A DNA stretch of 21,401 nucleotides. It comes from Larix sibirica. Its lineage: Eukaryota; Streptophyta; Pinopsida; Pinales; Pinaceae. Below, piece after piece: positions 9,601 to 18,395 of the stretch. Where the stretch lies: positions 1-21,401 of the forward strand of contig NWUY0300024627.1 in assembly GCA_004151065.3 (NCBI GenBank), written 5' to 3'. Position 1 is the first letter of the stretch, and the number at the start of each line of letters is the position of its first letter. The notes under the pieces were generated by a model that saw only the letters and a program-made list of their open reading frames with translations, did not search any database and was not told the origin of the DNA. A program made the translations under genes and the position numbers.

Positions 9601-10745
9601 AAGACGAGGAGATTTGTTCTTCAACTCATCTAACAAATACCATTTTGGTTTTAAGGGAACTTGGCCCTTCAAACCATTTCTCAGTCTCTCTTGTATATCC
9701 TTGCGAATTTCTCCAAGATTCCTCTACAAATCAATGCCATGTTCCAATTTCTCACAACACATATTGCACTATGTCTTAAACCTCTAGCAATAGTAGAAAA
9801 GTTTCCTCCCCTCATCAAGTATGGAAGCTTTAAAAAGCTTGAAATTTTCTACATTAATAACATACTAGATGCCCATATATGGTGGCAACTCTAGTGGAAA
9901 AGCCTTTTCACCCACTTATTTCACAATCTTAAAGGGATCATACCTAATTTGTTTTAGCTTCCTCCTCGAATCTTGTATATGTTTCTTATTGAGATGTAAC
10001 CATATTATACCTCCAACTCAGTCATTCCCCTCCTTATACCACTTTTATGCTCTCAACAACTTATTTTCCACTTGCCTTTGTATTTGCTAGATTCTTTTGA
10101 TGAACTTGATGACTTTGTCTTGTTCCTCACTATGCTCCATTGGATTCTCTCTAATAGTTAGAGCAAATGAAATGCTAAAGAGCATCCAAGGAAAACATAT
10201 CAAACATGTCTCTAACGGAGACTTAATACTATAACTATGAACCACCTAGTTATAACAATGTTGTAGCTAGGGTAATCTTTTGTCCCAAGTATAGGATGTC
10301 TGATGTTAAACTCCCTTAATAATTGAACCATGGCCTTGTTTACCACTTTCATATGTCCATTGGTATGCAAATGAAATATTGCACTCCTCTAAACCAGTGT
10401 TCATAATATCCCATAAAACTCTCCAAAATTGACTTAGAAATCTATTATCCGTATCTAAAATAAAGAATCCATGCATTTTAAAGTCTATCCATATCCTTTG
10501 GAAAAGCAACTTAGTTGCTTCTTCTCTAGTCACGATTTTCATATTACAAGGAATTAATTATGCCATCTTGTTGAATCTATCGAATACTACAAATAGGTAT
10601 GCATGCCCCCATTTGGCGTTTGATAATTCTCCAAGGAAATTCATCGAAATGTTTTCCCATGATAGATATGGTATAGACAATGGAGTATATAATGCCAATT
10701 TCCTTCTTTTCCCAATGAATAAAATCCTTATATTCGATCACTCTG
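9600..10745 (-). pseudogene. Ty3/gypsy integrase and C-terminal pol remnant
   Basis: Integrase inserts retroelement DNA into the host genome. The - strand frame from about 10745 reads RRKLALYTPLSIPYLSWENI, then SMNFLGELSNAKWGHAYLFVVFDRFNKMA, a stop, LIPC, then TREEATKLLFQRIW, HGFFILDTDNRFLSQFWRVLW and SIIKGV. This follows the order of plant Ty3/gypsy integrase cores. Of the DDE triad, the first Asp (in ISMDF) is Asn, the Asp of DTDN remains, and the Glu-bearing segment is scrambled. Two or so residues are missing before DTDN. Downstream come LNK..IQDSRRKLKQIRYDPF, LELPPYMGI, YVINVENFKLF (about 9896-9836) and GLKGQVPLKPKWYLLDE (about 9625-9675), the usual post-core region. Multiple stops and shifts make it inactive. 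Reverse transcriptase was not found upstream, where a LINE remnant lies instead. Confidence 0.85.
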
Positions 10746-10929
10746 AGTAAAAAAATAGAATACATATAGTAATTGTCCATATAATGGACTTAGAAACCTA
10801 TCATGTCTACCAGCTTCCACCTCCACCTCCATATCCACCTTCCATATAGGACTAATAGTATTTACATTCTTCCTGGGCTATCTACCCTTTCTGAAAGTAC
10901 ATAAAAACATAAAACAAACTATGTCCCAG

Positions 10930-11930
10930 GTTATCACAGGAGGACATAACCTTCCTATGGACCATAAATATATATCTCCATTCTAGAATTTTACAAAAAC
11001 ATAAACAAAAGACTTCAAAAAATACATTAGTTAAAAAAGAATTTTTGTTGACTCTTGGAAAGTTCCTTCTTTGAATACATCTTCCAATAAGTGTCTTTCT
11101 TGAAGCGATAGAGATTATTTTTCTAACTTGTCATCCTTTGAACTATACTCGTTATAAACATGTGTGAAAAAAGGTGTCATCAAAGGATTCTTTCACTTCC
11201 AAGACATGCTTCATAATGTTGTATAGACCCAAATCTTTAAATTTGAATTCTTATTTTCCCAATCTGCTATTAATTTGGTCTCTTAAAACTTGAAGTTATA
11301 CATTTATCCTTAGTAGATTTCAAAAGTATCCGCAAAGCATATAACTTTGTGCGATTATTAATGCCCACCCCTACTGCATATCTAAGGCTAAATTATTGTG
11401 CCTGTGATAGGAATAAAACAACTCCTACACCACAAATGATAGGTTCCCCTTGGCATGCTCCAGGTCCTAATTCCAACCACCTTTGTAACCCTTTTGTGCT
11501 CTTGTATAAGTAACTTGATTTGATGAGAAACTAGATTTTGTGATGCATCCAGTCCTTGGAAGAGCATATGATTTCTAAACTACCACAAAACATACATGAA
11601 TAAACCTAGTAATGCCTTATAATCTTCCACCACTCTATTTGTTATCCATTCAAATAAGTAATCAACTAGATATGGTCTTTTCCATCTCACATTCATCCCT
11701 ACCCCTTATGTTATCTTCTTCCACAATTATCTTGCATACAAATAGGTCAAAAATAGGTGATTGAAAGTCTCATTATTATGCTTACATAATATACACTTAT
11801 CCAGACCGTTCCAAGATCTTTTCTTCTTGTTATCTTAGGTCAGTAGTTTATTAGCTAGATCCAAACACAACATGATTCTTGTTTTAGTTGTCGAGGAAGG
11901 CTCCATATAGATCTCCACCACCATAGTCTC
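10930..11930 (-). pseudogene. LINE 3' remnant: zf-RVT knuckle and RNase H domain
   Basis: On the - strand the order is WWRSIW (about 11926-11905), then KTRIMLCLDLANKLLT, a stop, and DN. RSWNGLDKCILCKHNNETFNHLF (11821-11751) follows; C-x2-C...ET..H is the zinc-binding domain after LINE reverse transcriptases. An RNase H region comes next: GACQGEPIICGVGVVLFLS (11462-11405), then YAVGVGINNRTKLYALRILLK (about 11380-11318). In active RNase H the motif is FDGA and NNRAEL. Here the Asp is Pro and the Glu is Lys, so both catalytic residues are lost. Several stops interrupt the frame. The reverse transcriptase itself is missing, consistent with 5' truncation of a LINE. No poly-A tail was recognised. 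The RNase H domain after zf-RVT is typical of some plant LINE lineages. Confidence 0.8.
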
Positions 11931-12834
11931 TCCTCAAGGGTCTATTCCTCCACTCTTGCTACATAACCAAGCCTAACATAATAATTATCCAATGGGGGGT
12001 TTCTTGGACCAACAGAATGTTGATGTATTTGTAACTTCGGAAGATATTCTTCTATGTATTACACTTGTACTTTGTTATATGTATGATGGAGATGTATNAA
12101 TTTGTTTTACATTGAGTAGTTATCTTTATTTGTGTTTTACATTATAAATTTAAGAATAAAAAAGCAAGGCACGATCCCCTTAATCCTTGATGCGACTTTC
12201 ACTCTTCGTGGATTTCTCTAATGTACATCTCGTATTCAATATGTTAATGGTGTACTCCCTTTATTATTATAGCTTGTATCTTATCTTCCCAATTATTTTT
12301 TACATGAAAAGTAATATACTCACTATATTATGATTTGATTATAATAATTATGTTTATAATGATAATTTTAAATGAGTTGTTTAAAAGTGCATAAACTCAG
12401 ATTCATTTTACAGTTTAGTTGGAATTTCATTCGAAGTTGTAATTACACCTAATTGGTAGGAATTTTATCTTTAGGGGTTTTAGCTCATTTTAAAAATGAG
12501 TAGTCTAAATATTAAACAGTTTTGACCTTTTTTCTAACTTTTTTCTGGTCATTTTTCCCCAAAATAGAGATGTAACAAGGGTTTTAGAACAATGAAAATT
12601 ATGATCTGAACATGGGATTATGTCAATAATGATTGGGAAATTGTCTAATATTTAAACAACTCCTTTTTAAAAACCCACATCATTGAAATTTTATAAAAAC
12701 AAAAAAAAAAGAGATCGTGAAGGCAAAATTGTCAAAAATAAAACAAGATCCACTTTTTAAGTCACTTCCTCACTTCATTATAAAATTTATTTTTACAAAT
12801 TATTTTAAGGCATATCGGTAACCATTTAGCTATG

Positions 12835-12995
12835 AGGGTTAGCTCAAGTGGTCATGAGTTAAGTGTGAGATCTTTCCCTTGAAGTAGGGGAAGTTTCTTG
12901 TTTGACTTTATTTGATTCTCTCAAGGTGAGGTGCTTGGAACTTAAGCATTGTCAATTTTATCCTCTATACTACTCTCAAAATGAAGGGAAATGTT
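12835..12995 (+). repeat. possible tRNA-derived SINE relic
   Basis: GGGTTAGCTCAAGTGGTCATGAG contains TAGCTCAAGTGG, which fits the RNA polymerase III A-box. About 30 bases later GAGATCTTTCCC is a poor B-box candidate. The head resembles tRNA-derived plant SINEs, but no clear 3' tail or target duplication is visible. Confidence 0.25.
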
Positions 12996-13024
12996 GAGTA
13001 GATTTCCTCAAAAAAATGCATCCT

Positions 13025-13062
13025 TATATATATGTGTATGTATATATATATATATATATAAT
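13025..13062. repeat. (TA)n microsatellite
   Basis: A run of TA dinucleotides with two TG interruptions near its left end. Simple sequence with no further content. Confidence 0.9.
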
Positions 13063-13407
13063 CTTTAAAATAAAATCAAAATGCCTAATAAATTTTAAAA
13101 ATAATAATATTTTACATATATTCAAAAAAACTTAATGAATTAAAAAAAAATACATTCGACGTGAATTAAAAAAAAACATTTTTATAAAAATACCTTTATC
13201 TTCATATTTAGGATAAAACTAACTCTATATATAATAATAATAATTTTACATAAAATAATTATTAAAAAAAAGCACGTTAGTAAAATATTTTAGAAACATC
13301 TGATTAACAAATATAATATATAGAATCCATAAATAATGTTAAAATATCTATGAATTGTTCATGCATGTACATTTCCTTGTTCAATTACGCAGTCAGAAAA
13401 TCTAATG

Positions 13408-13443
13408 AGGATTCAAGGCAGATTCAGGATTCAAGGCAGATTC
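13408..13443 (+). repeat. perfect 18-bp tandem duplication
   Basis: AGGATTCAAGGCAGATTC is present twice back to back without a mismatch. In a region where all other repeats are diverged, a perfect copy suggests a recent slippage event. Confidence 0.9.
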
Positions 13444-14030
13444 CTTGTTAGATTCATTCATTATAAAATAATAATAATTCATCATAAGCACATGTGATTT
13501 CATTATAAAGGATCTTTTTCAGGTTCCCAAGACTTGAGGTTGTGGTGAGTTGGTGATGAGGACATAAGTGGGAATTTTGGGATGAGCAAGATATCCTTCT
13601 TGTGGAGGGGGAATTTATGTTTTGGCCGCTGTGCCAATCTATCATACCTAAATGTTATTGAAGTATCACTATCAAGGATATAAATCTTGTTTTATCCCAT
13701 ACAACCACTTAAGTGGACATGGGACCTAATCTCTTAACATATTTGGGCATCACCAACTTTACAAAGGGGATTATAAAAATCTCATTTTTTTAAAGTCAAT
13801 TAAAAGTATATGATATAATCTTGATGAGTTATTTTAAAATATGATATTTTTTTATTTACATTATTATAATAATAGTAATTTTTATTTATTTCAATTATTA
13901 TAATAATAATATTTTATTTTTGAAGTTGTATTTTAAGACCCGACATTTTTGTTTAAAACATGTTAATTAATTTATAAGATTATTTAAATAAACATTTATT
14001 ATTTTATATTAAAATAAAGTATAACAAGGA
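13444..14030. other. AT-rich stretch without a gene
   Basis: A more mixed-composition patch lies at 13500-13640 with a 63-residue - strand frame of no known family. The remainder is A/T runs. Confidence 0.4.
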
Positions 14031-15064
14031 GAAGCACGTGACCCCATAGCAAAACGCTAAAGGTCAATGTTTGAAGCACGTGACCCTATGGAAAAACACT
14101 AAAGGTCAAAGTTTGTTGAGGGCTAATGATGTAGAGCATATAAATCCTTCACTTCCACCTTGCATATTTGCATGTGAGATACATTAATCAACAACAATGG
14201 AGTATGAAACATCAAAGGTTAGTGTCTGTTGTTGATAATAGGAAAACAATTTCAAGAGGGGTAAGAGGATAAATAGAAATGTGTAAGATATTTTTTTTTT
14301 TTTAAATAAAAATATTTACTTATTAATTTATAAGATGATTGAAAAAAACACATGTAGTATATGGACGAGGGGAAGATTGATGAAGGATCAACATCTATAT
14401 TTTAAGTGCAGTCTTTTTGGAATGTAGTTTTGTTGTCTATTATGCATAGTTTGATGCTCTCTGTGTATTAGTTGAATTATAATGACAGCCTGGTTAGTTT
14501 TTTTTCTAACATCAGAAGTCGGGTTTTTGTTTATAGGAAAGTCCATACTGGAGATAAGATTATCGATTAGTGATTTAGGACTGAAACAGATGGACCTGTT
14601 TTTCAGCTAGTATGAAGGAGATGTTTCTGATGTAACTTTAATTTTCTAATAGCAAGTTCCTTTTTTTTGTGCTTGAAAAAAAATAGACAAGACTTGGGAT
14701 AGGTTAGTGTTGCGCTTGAGAACATGTGCCCACATCAAAACACCAAATGTTGGAGTTTGTTGAGAGTTTAAGGATGCAAAGCATATAAATTATTTATCTG
14801 TATGTTGTACATTGGCATGTGGGATATACAATTAACAACCATGGAGTATGAAGGCAAGACCCAAGCACACGGGCCATGGCAAAACACCAAAGGTTGATGT
14901 TTATCAAGTGCTAGGGATGTAGAGGATATAAATCGTTGACTCCCACAATGCATGTTTGAATATTTTCAGGTGGGATATACTATTTAACAACAATGAAGTA
15001 TGAAGGGAAGACCCAAGTACATGTGCCCATAACAAAACACAAGAGATCAGAGTTTGTTAATAAT
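14031..15064 (+). repeat. ~145-bp tandem repeat family A, interrupted
   Basis: Units begin with a [GC]AAGCAC or ACATGTGCCC block. Then come CAAAACACCAAAGGT, GTTTGTTGAG, a GGATGTAGAGCATATAAAT block, CATGTGGGATA and AACAACAATGGAGTATGAAG. A short 42-bp duplicate opens the array (14031-14072), followed by a unit at 14073 to about 14213. After unrelated sequence at 14214-14714 come units at about 14715-14859 and 14860-15012, and a partial unit to 15064. The spacing of the last full units is 142-153 bp. The first two units carry CACGTGAC, a G-box core. The order of blocks is kept in every copy. Confidence 0.8.
14214..14714. other. unrelated sequence splitting repeat family A
   Basis: About 500 bp with long T and A runs, ending in a poly-A-like run near 14676-14684. 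It has no recognised coding motif. Its position inside the array suggests an insertion, but no target duplication was identified. Confidence 0.45.
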
Positions 15065-15930
15065 CGCACAACAAATTCAAGACATACATTGTATGTGCAT
15101 CTAACTTTTATTTACACATATGTACTCATATAACATAACCCACAAAAGAGGGGTAGATTGTCAAATAGAAGGCATATACATTTCATAACCAATATAGCAA
15201 TATACTAGTAGGAGAGGTCGTGACTATTATGCATCCACCTTTATTGGTGTAAGTTTCATGTCATGTAAGGACTTTTTGACCCTTGCAAACTTGCTCCCTT
15301 AACCAATGTGAGATACATAAGAAGGAACGAGAGAGGAGATTTTAAAGTCACATAAACTATTCCAAAATGCCAAACACGTTGTATGTGATTATTTATTATT
15401 CATCGTTATTCACACACACACACACAAACACACCCACACAACATATCCCATAAAGGAGGAGGGAGAGGCCAAGCAAGTACTCATATTCATTCTCCAATGA
15501 TCAACCCTTATGTTAGTAACATGGCTACTACCTTGTGGACACCCTATTGGCACAAGGATCATTCTATGTCGAGGCTTATATTTTGGCGCAAACCAGAGCC
15601 AACTACAACCAATGTGGGATAGCATAAAAGAGGAGAACAAAGTTTAAAGTTGTAGAAACTATTCCAAATGTCAAACATGACATATCCAACTATTTATTAT
15701 CATGTTTTTATTCAGTGTTATTCATACATACGCATTTACACAACACGTCCCACAAAGGAGGAGGAGTAGGTTGAGCAAGTATTCATATTCAATATGTAAT
15801 AAAAATATACCATTATGTTAATAGAACAACCACTACATTATGAAAGGAAGAAGTTTTATAATCATAAAAACAATTCAAATGCATACCAGAGGTATATTTG
15901 ATTTTTATTTATATCTACATCCACATTGTG
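15065..15930 (+). repeat. ~305-bp tandem repeat family B, about three copies
   Basis: Shared anchors recur at a constant spacing. CCCACAAAAG-like blocks sit at 15139, 15447 and 15749 (308 and 302 bp apart). AACCAATGTG sits at 15301 and 15607 (306 bp), and AACTATTCC at 15355 and 15657 (302 bp). The last copy has lost part of its middle. The second copy contains a CA-rich microsatellite at 15411-15440. The units hold many substitutions. No convincing coding frame runs through them. Confidence 0.8.
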
Positions 15931-15933
15931 CAA

Positions 15934-16224
15934 TGTTAAGTACTAGATTCCCCAAAAAAACAAAAAAAATAGAAATAAGAAGTAACTCTGTGCCTTAAGA
16001 ATGAACAAGAAGCCTCTTTGAGGGGACAACCTCCATTTACAATATAGCAAATGCAAAAAGATGATATGACCTCTAAAACTAGGCCTCCTTGGTATATATA
16101 GGAGACAAATGGTACAATTAAGGTCCCAACTGACCATACATTACAATTAATGTCCTAGCCAACCAATAAAGACAATACTAATATAATAATAGAAATGTAA
16201 TGTCACAATATATAAGTCTTAACA
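15934..16224 (-). mobile_element. LTR copy 2 (same family as 8260-8568), probably solo
   Basis: A 291-bp segment with TGTTAAG at its left end and CTTAACA at its right end. It aligns along its length with LTR copy 1: the CTTGGTATATATAGGAGACAAA block, the duplicated ACAATTAA block and ATAATAATAGAAATGTAATGTC. It has neither a primer-binding site on its left nor a polypurine tract on its right. The flanking five-base words (TGCAA, CTACT) do not match. It is therefore a solo LTR or LTR relic whose ends or flanks have changed. Confidence 0.8.
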
Positions 16225-16735
16225 CTACTAGCATCAATCTACCATCCACTCAATCAAAAAGAGAGCAACAACCTTAGGCCAAAGCTCATATGCACCCCAA
16301 TCCATCCAATGGATCATCCTACAAGCTCAACTTTGTGATGAAAACTACACAGTGTGGTCCTCATACAATATAAGGGGAAACAACTAGCTCCAACTTGGGG
16401 ACATTTGTTCTTTGAAGAAGAGTGCATGAAAACCTTAAAATCTATTGCATGTACCTACTAGAAAAAGGAAAAAAAAAGAGCAAGAGAAACCATGTGGTGG
16501 GATGGCTCAATTCACATCCTAAAACCTCACATGCAATGTCCATATTACATCAAAATAGCTAAAAAATTTGGCTTTTACAAGAAAGGGCATAAGCCAAACA
16601 TGCCAAAGGAACATGAAATCTAATGCTCATGATGTTGAGGTTATTCTTCCTATTCTAATGCACATGATATTGTGTTTATTCCTCCTACCCTACTCTACTA
16701 TAGGAAGAAAATTGATGCTAAGTGAAATCATACAA
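16225..16735. other. stretch without recognised gene
   Basis: Reading frames on both strands are short and lack family motifs. The + frame at 16568-16870 overlaps the - strand ORF to the right and is not supported. Confidence 0.35.
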
Positions 16736-17236
16736 TCAGTGCAACCACTCAAGCATCTCATCAAAGCCATGAACTCTTCCCTTGTGTTTGATCATCAACC
16801 AAAACAAGGCCTCATCAAAAATCAAGTGGATCAATACTGGAATCTTCATGAGATGAGGGTTGAGATCTAAAATGTCCTCATGAAGATGGCTCAAAACACC
16901 ATAATCATGCCAAAATGGGCATGCACAAACACAAGACTCCTTTATCCAAGCTTGCATAGGACTAATGTAAACATCATCACTGCAAGAAAACTTATGAAGA
17001 CATCCCATATCAATCTCTTCAAAATCATCATCACTCCCCTCAAGAAGCAAGGGCTTAGAGGGCTCTACAAATCTACAAAAATCTTCAAGATTATCCTTCA
17101 AATAAGATGTACATGAGATATGATATAACATTACAACCTTAAAAAAAATCACCCCCAAATTTAAAGCTTGAAACTCATTTTTTGTTGGCTGGAAATTTCT
17201 GCAATATAATTCAATATGAAATACTTGGTTTCCCAC
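16736..17236 (-). CDS. unassigned 166-residue open frame, possibly retroelement-derived
   Basis: The longest uninterrupted frame outside the NAC gene. It has no recognised family. It contains an acidic patch (GSDDDFEEID), several Cys and His (GCLHKFSCSDD, SCVCACPFWHDYG) and hydrophobic stretches near its end. It lies upstream, in the same orientation, of LTR copy 2, so it could be the decayed internal part of that element. The ATG at 17236 is simply the first in the frame, with no upstream support. In this AT-rich repeat-filled region a chance frame of this length is possible. Confidence 0.25.
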   Translation of the reverse strand: MGNQVFHIELYCRNFQPTKNEFQALNLGVIFFKVVMLYHISCTSYLKDNLEDFCRFVEPSKPLLLEGSDDDFEEIDMGCLHKFSCSDDVYISPMQAWIKESCVCACPFWHDYGVLSHLHEDILDLNPHLMKIPVLIHLIFDEALFWLMIKHKGRVHGFDEMLEWLH

Positions 17237-17389
17237 ATACCATTTTCAACATTAAAATCACAATTTTCAGCTGAAAGCACATGCAAAATATGAGAAGAAC
17301 TTGAAAAAAAAAGGTGGTTGGAAAGGGAGTTAGTATGCTATGAAAGGGATTGACTTGGAGTTTGATCCCTTCCTTATCTCATACCTCTA

Positions 17390-17560
17390 GAGCGCATGCG
17401 TTGAGAACCTCTTCTCCCACACTCTATAAAACAGACTTAGAGACCATTATTTTATAGATTCGATTCTTCTTGCAAGTTTGAAGAGAAATTCTTCCATCTT
17501 TCTTCCATCCCTACCCACTTGACAACACTTCTATTACTGCTTGCCAGAGATTAACAAGGC
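17390..17560 (+). promoter_or_regulatory. TATA-box and CT-rich leader-like segment
   Basis: CTCTATAAAACAGAC (about 17423) is followed by a CT-rich stretch with CTTCCATCTTTCTTCCATCC and then T-rich sequence. A palindromic CGCATGCG lies just upstream. This looks like a core promoter and 5' leader, or an LTR R/U5 region. No coding exon follows that could be recognised. Confidence 0.25.
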
Positions 17561-17835
17561 AACCCCTGGTGTATTGCATCTATGGTTAATTTTTGCCTCT
17601 ATATTAATATACAAATAGATTCGACTATGTTTTTTCCTAGCTCTTTCAATTTTGTGGTTGTTTTCTAATGCAAGGTTTGTGTTGTTATTCTTATGCACTC
17701 GGTTTGAATTTCTCATCCACTCAAGGCACATATTATTTTCAAGCATTTGTTTTGAATTGTTCTTTCACTTAAAGCTCATAATCTTCTCCATTCATTTCTA
17801 TTTTGCTGTTGTAATCCTTCTTTTAGTTTCAATCA

Positions 17836-18052
17836 TAGTTTTAAAAATCGGTCTGATCCGAATCGGAATCGACCAATTTGAGCAAGCAAAGGCTAAACCA
17901 ATCCAAACCAGCCCTAAAATCAGTTTGGGTGACCGTTTCAGTACCAAAACGGCCGAGTCAATGTTCGAATCGGCCAATTCGGTACCGAGCCGATCAGATC
18001 GCCCGAGTCACGAAATAAATCGGACAAGTTGTTTGGGCCGGCACGTCTGAGG
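17836..18052. other. CpG-rich island with repeated AATCGG motifs
   Basis: About 20 CpG dinucleotides in roughly 215 bp, against very few in surrounding sequence. The words AATCGG, CCGA and CGAATCGG repeat in both orientations. The block begins with TAGTTTTAAAAATCGG, a type of end often seen on small plant transposable elements. No matching inverted end was found. A 132-residue + frame crosses it but half of that frame lies in T-rich sequence, so it is not taken as a gene. Confidence 0.5.
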
Positions 18053-18089
18053 CCACAGACAGCAAATTACTCAAAATTTCAGTTTTTTT

Positions 18090-18181
18090 CTAATTTTTCC
18101 CTAATCTAACCAAACCCTAAAGCTTCTAGCCTAATCCTAATCTAATTTTTCCCTAATCTAACCTAACCCTAAAGCTTCTAG
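18090..18181 (+). repeat. 52-bp tandem duplication with CCCTAA words
   Basis: CTAATTTTTCCCTAATCTAACC...CCCTAAAGCTTCTAG occurs at 18090 and again at 18142 with one main difference. The CCCTAAA words equal the plant telomere unit but appear singly, so this is not an interstitial telomere array. A similar CCTAATC/CCTAACC string recurs at 18544-18578. Confidence 0.75.
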
Positions 18182-18301
18182 TTCTAGCAGTGGTGATGAG
18201 TTTGATGATGTATGACAGTTAACTATTAGTATGGTCATTGATGTATGATGTATGATCATGATGTAATGGCATCATGATTCATAGCATGTTGTTTTTTGGA
18301 N

Positions 18302-18395
18302 AAGGTCCTAGCCGACCAATAAAGACAATACTAATATAATAATAGAAATGTAATGTCACAATATCTAGGGCCTCTCCTCCCTAAACAAGTGTCAT
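18302..18395 (-). mobile_element. 3' LTR start (copy 3) with polypurine tract, cut at an N
   Basis: 18302-18364 is nearly identical to the corresponding part of LTR copy 2 (GTCCTAGCC[AG]ACCAATAAAGAC ... ATAATAGAAATGTAATGTCACAATAT). On the - strand it is preceded by GAGGATGACACTTGTTTAGGGAGGAGAGG. That has the form of a Ty3/gypsy 3' end: a GAGGA..AC..G.TT block and a purine-rich priming tract. The fragment is thus the U3 start of a 3' LTR. It stops abruptly at the ambiguous base 18301, beyond which the LTR does not continue. Confidence 0.75.

Larger units (their letters stand above)
11931..13407. other. AT-rich stretch without a gene
   Basis: Contains an ambiguous base at 12098, a (TA)n tract at 13025-13062 and many A or T runs. 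No domain-bearing frame was found. The segment 12835-12990 is a weak SINE candidate, listed separately. Confidence 0.5.

Noticed and set aside
15411-15440. CA-rich run as a functional element
   Set aside because: Simple microsatellite within a larger tandem repeat.
14031-15930. CRISPR-like direct repeats
   Set aside because: Units are 145-305 bp, contiguous and diverged, without short spacers; this is eukaryotic tandem repeat DNA.
8260-16224. LTR copies 1 and 2 as the two ends of one element
   Set aside because: On the - strand copy 1 would have to be the 3' LTR, but it carries a primer-binding site on its outer side and no polypurine tract on its inner side; the copies are also clearly diverged.
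17652-18050. 132-residue + frame
   Set aside because: First half is low-complexity Phe/Leu/Ile from T-rich DNA, second half crosses the CpG-rich block; no domain and no homologous motif.
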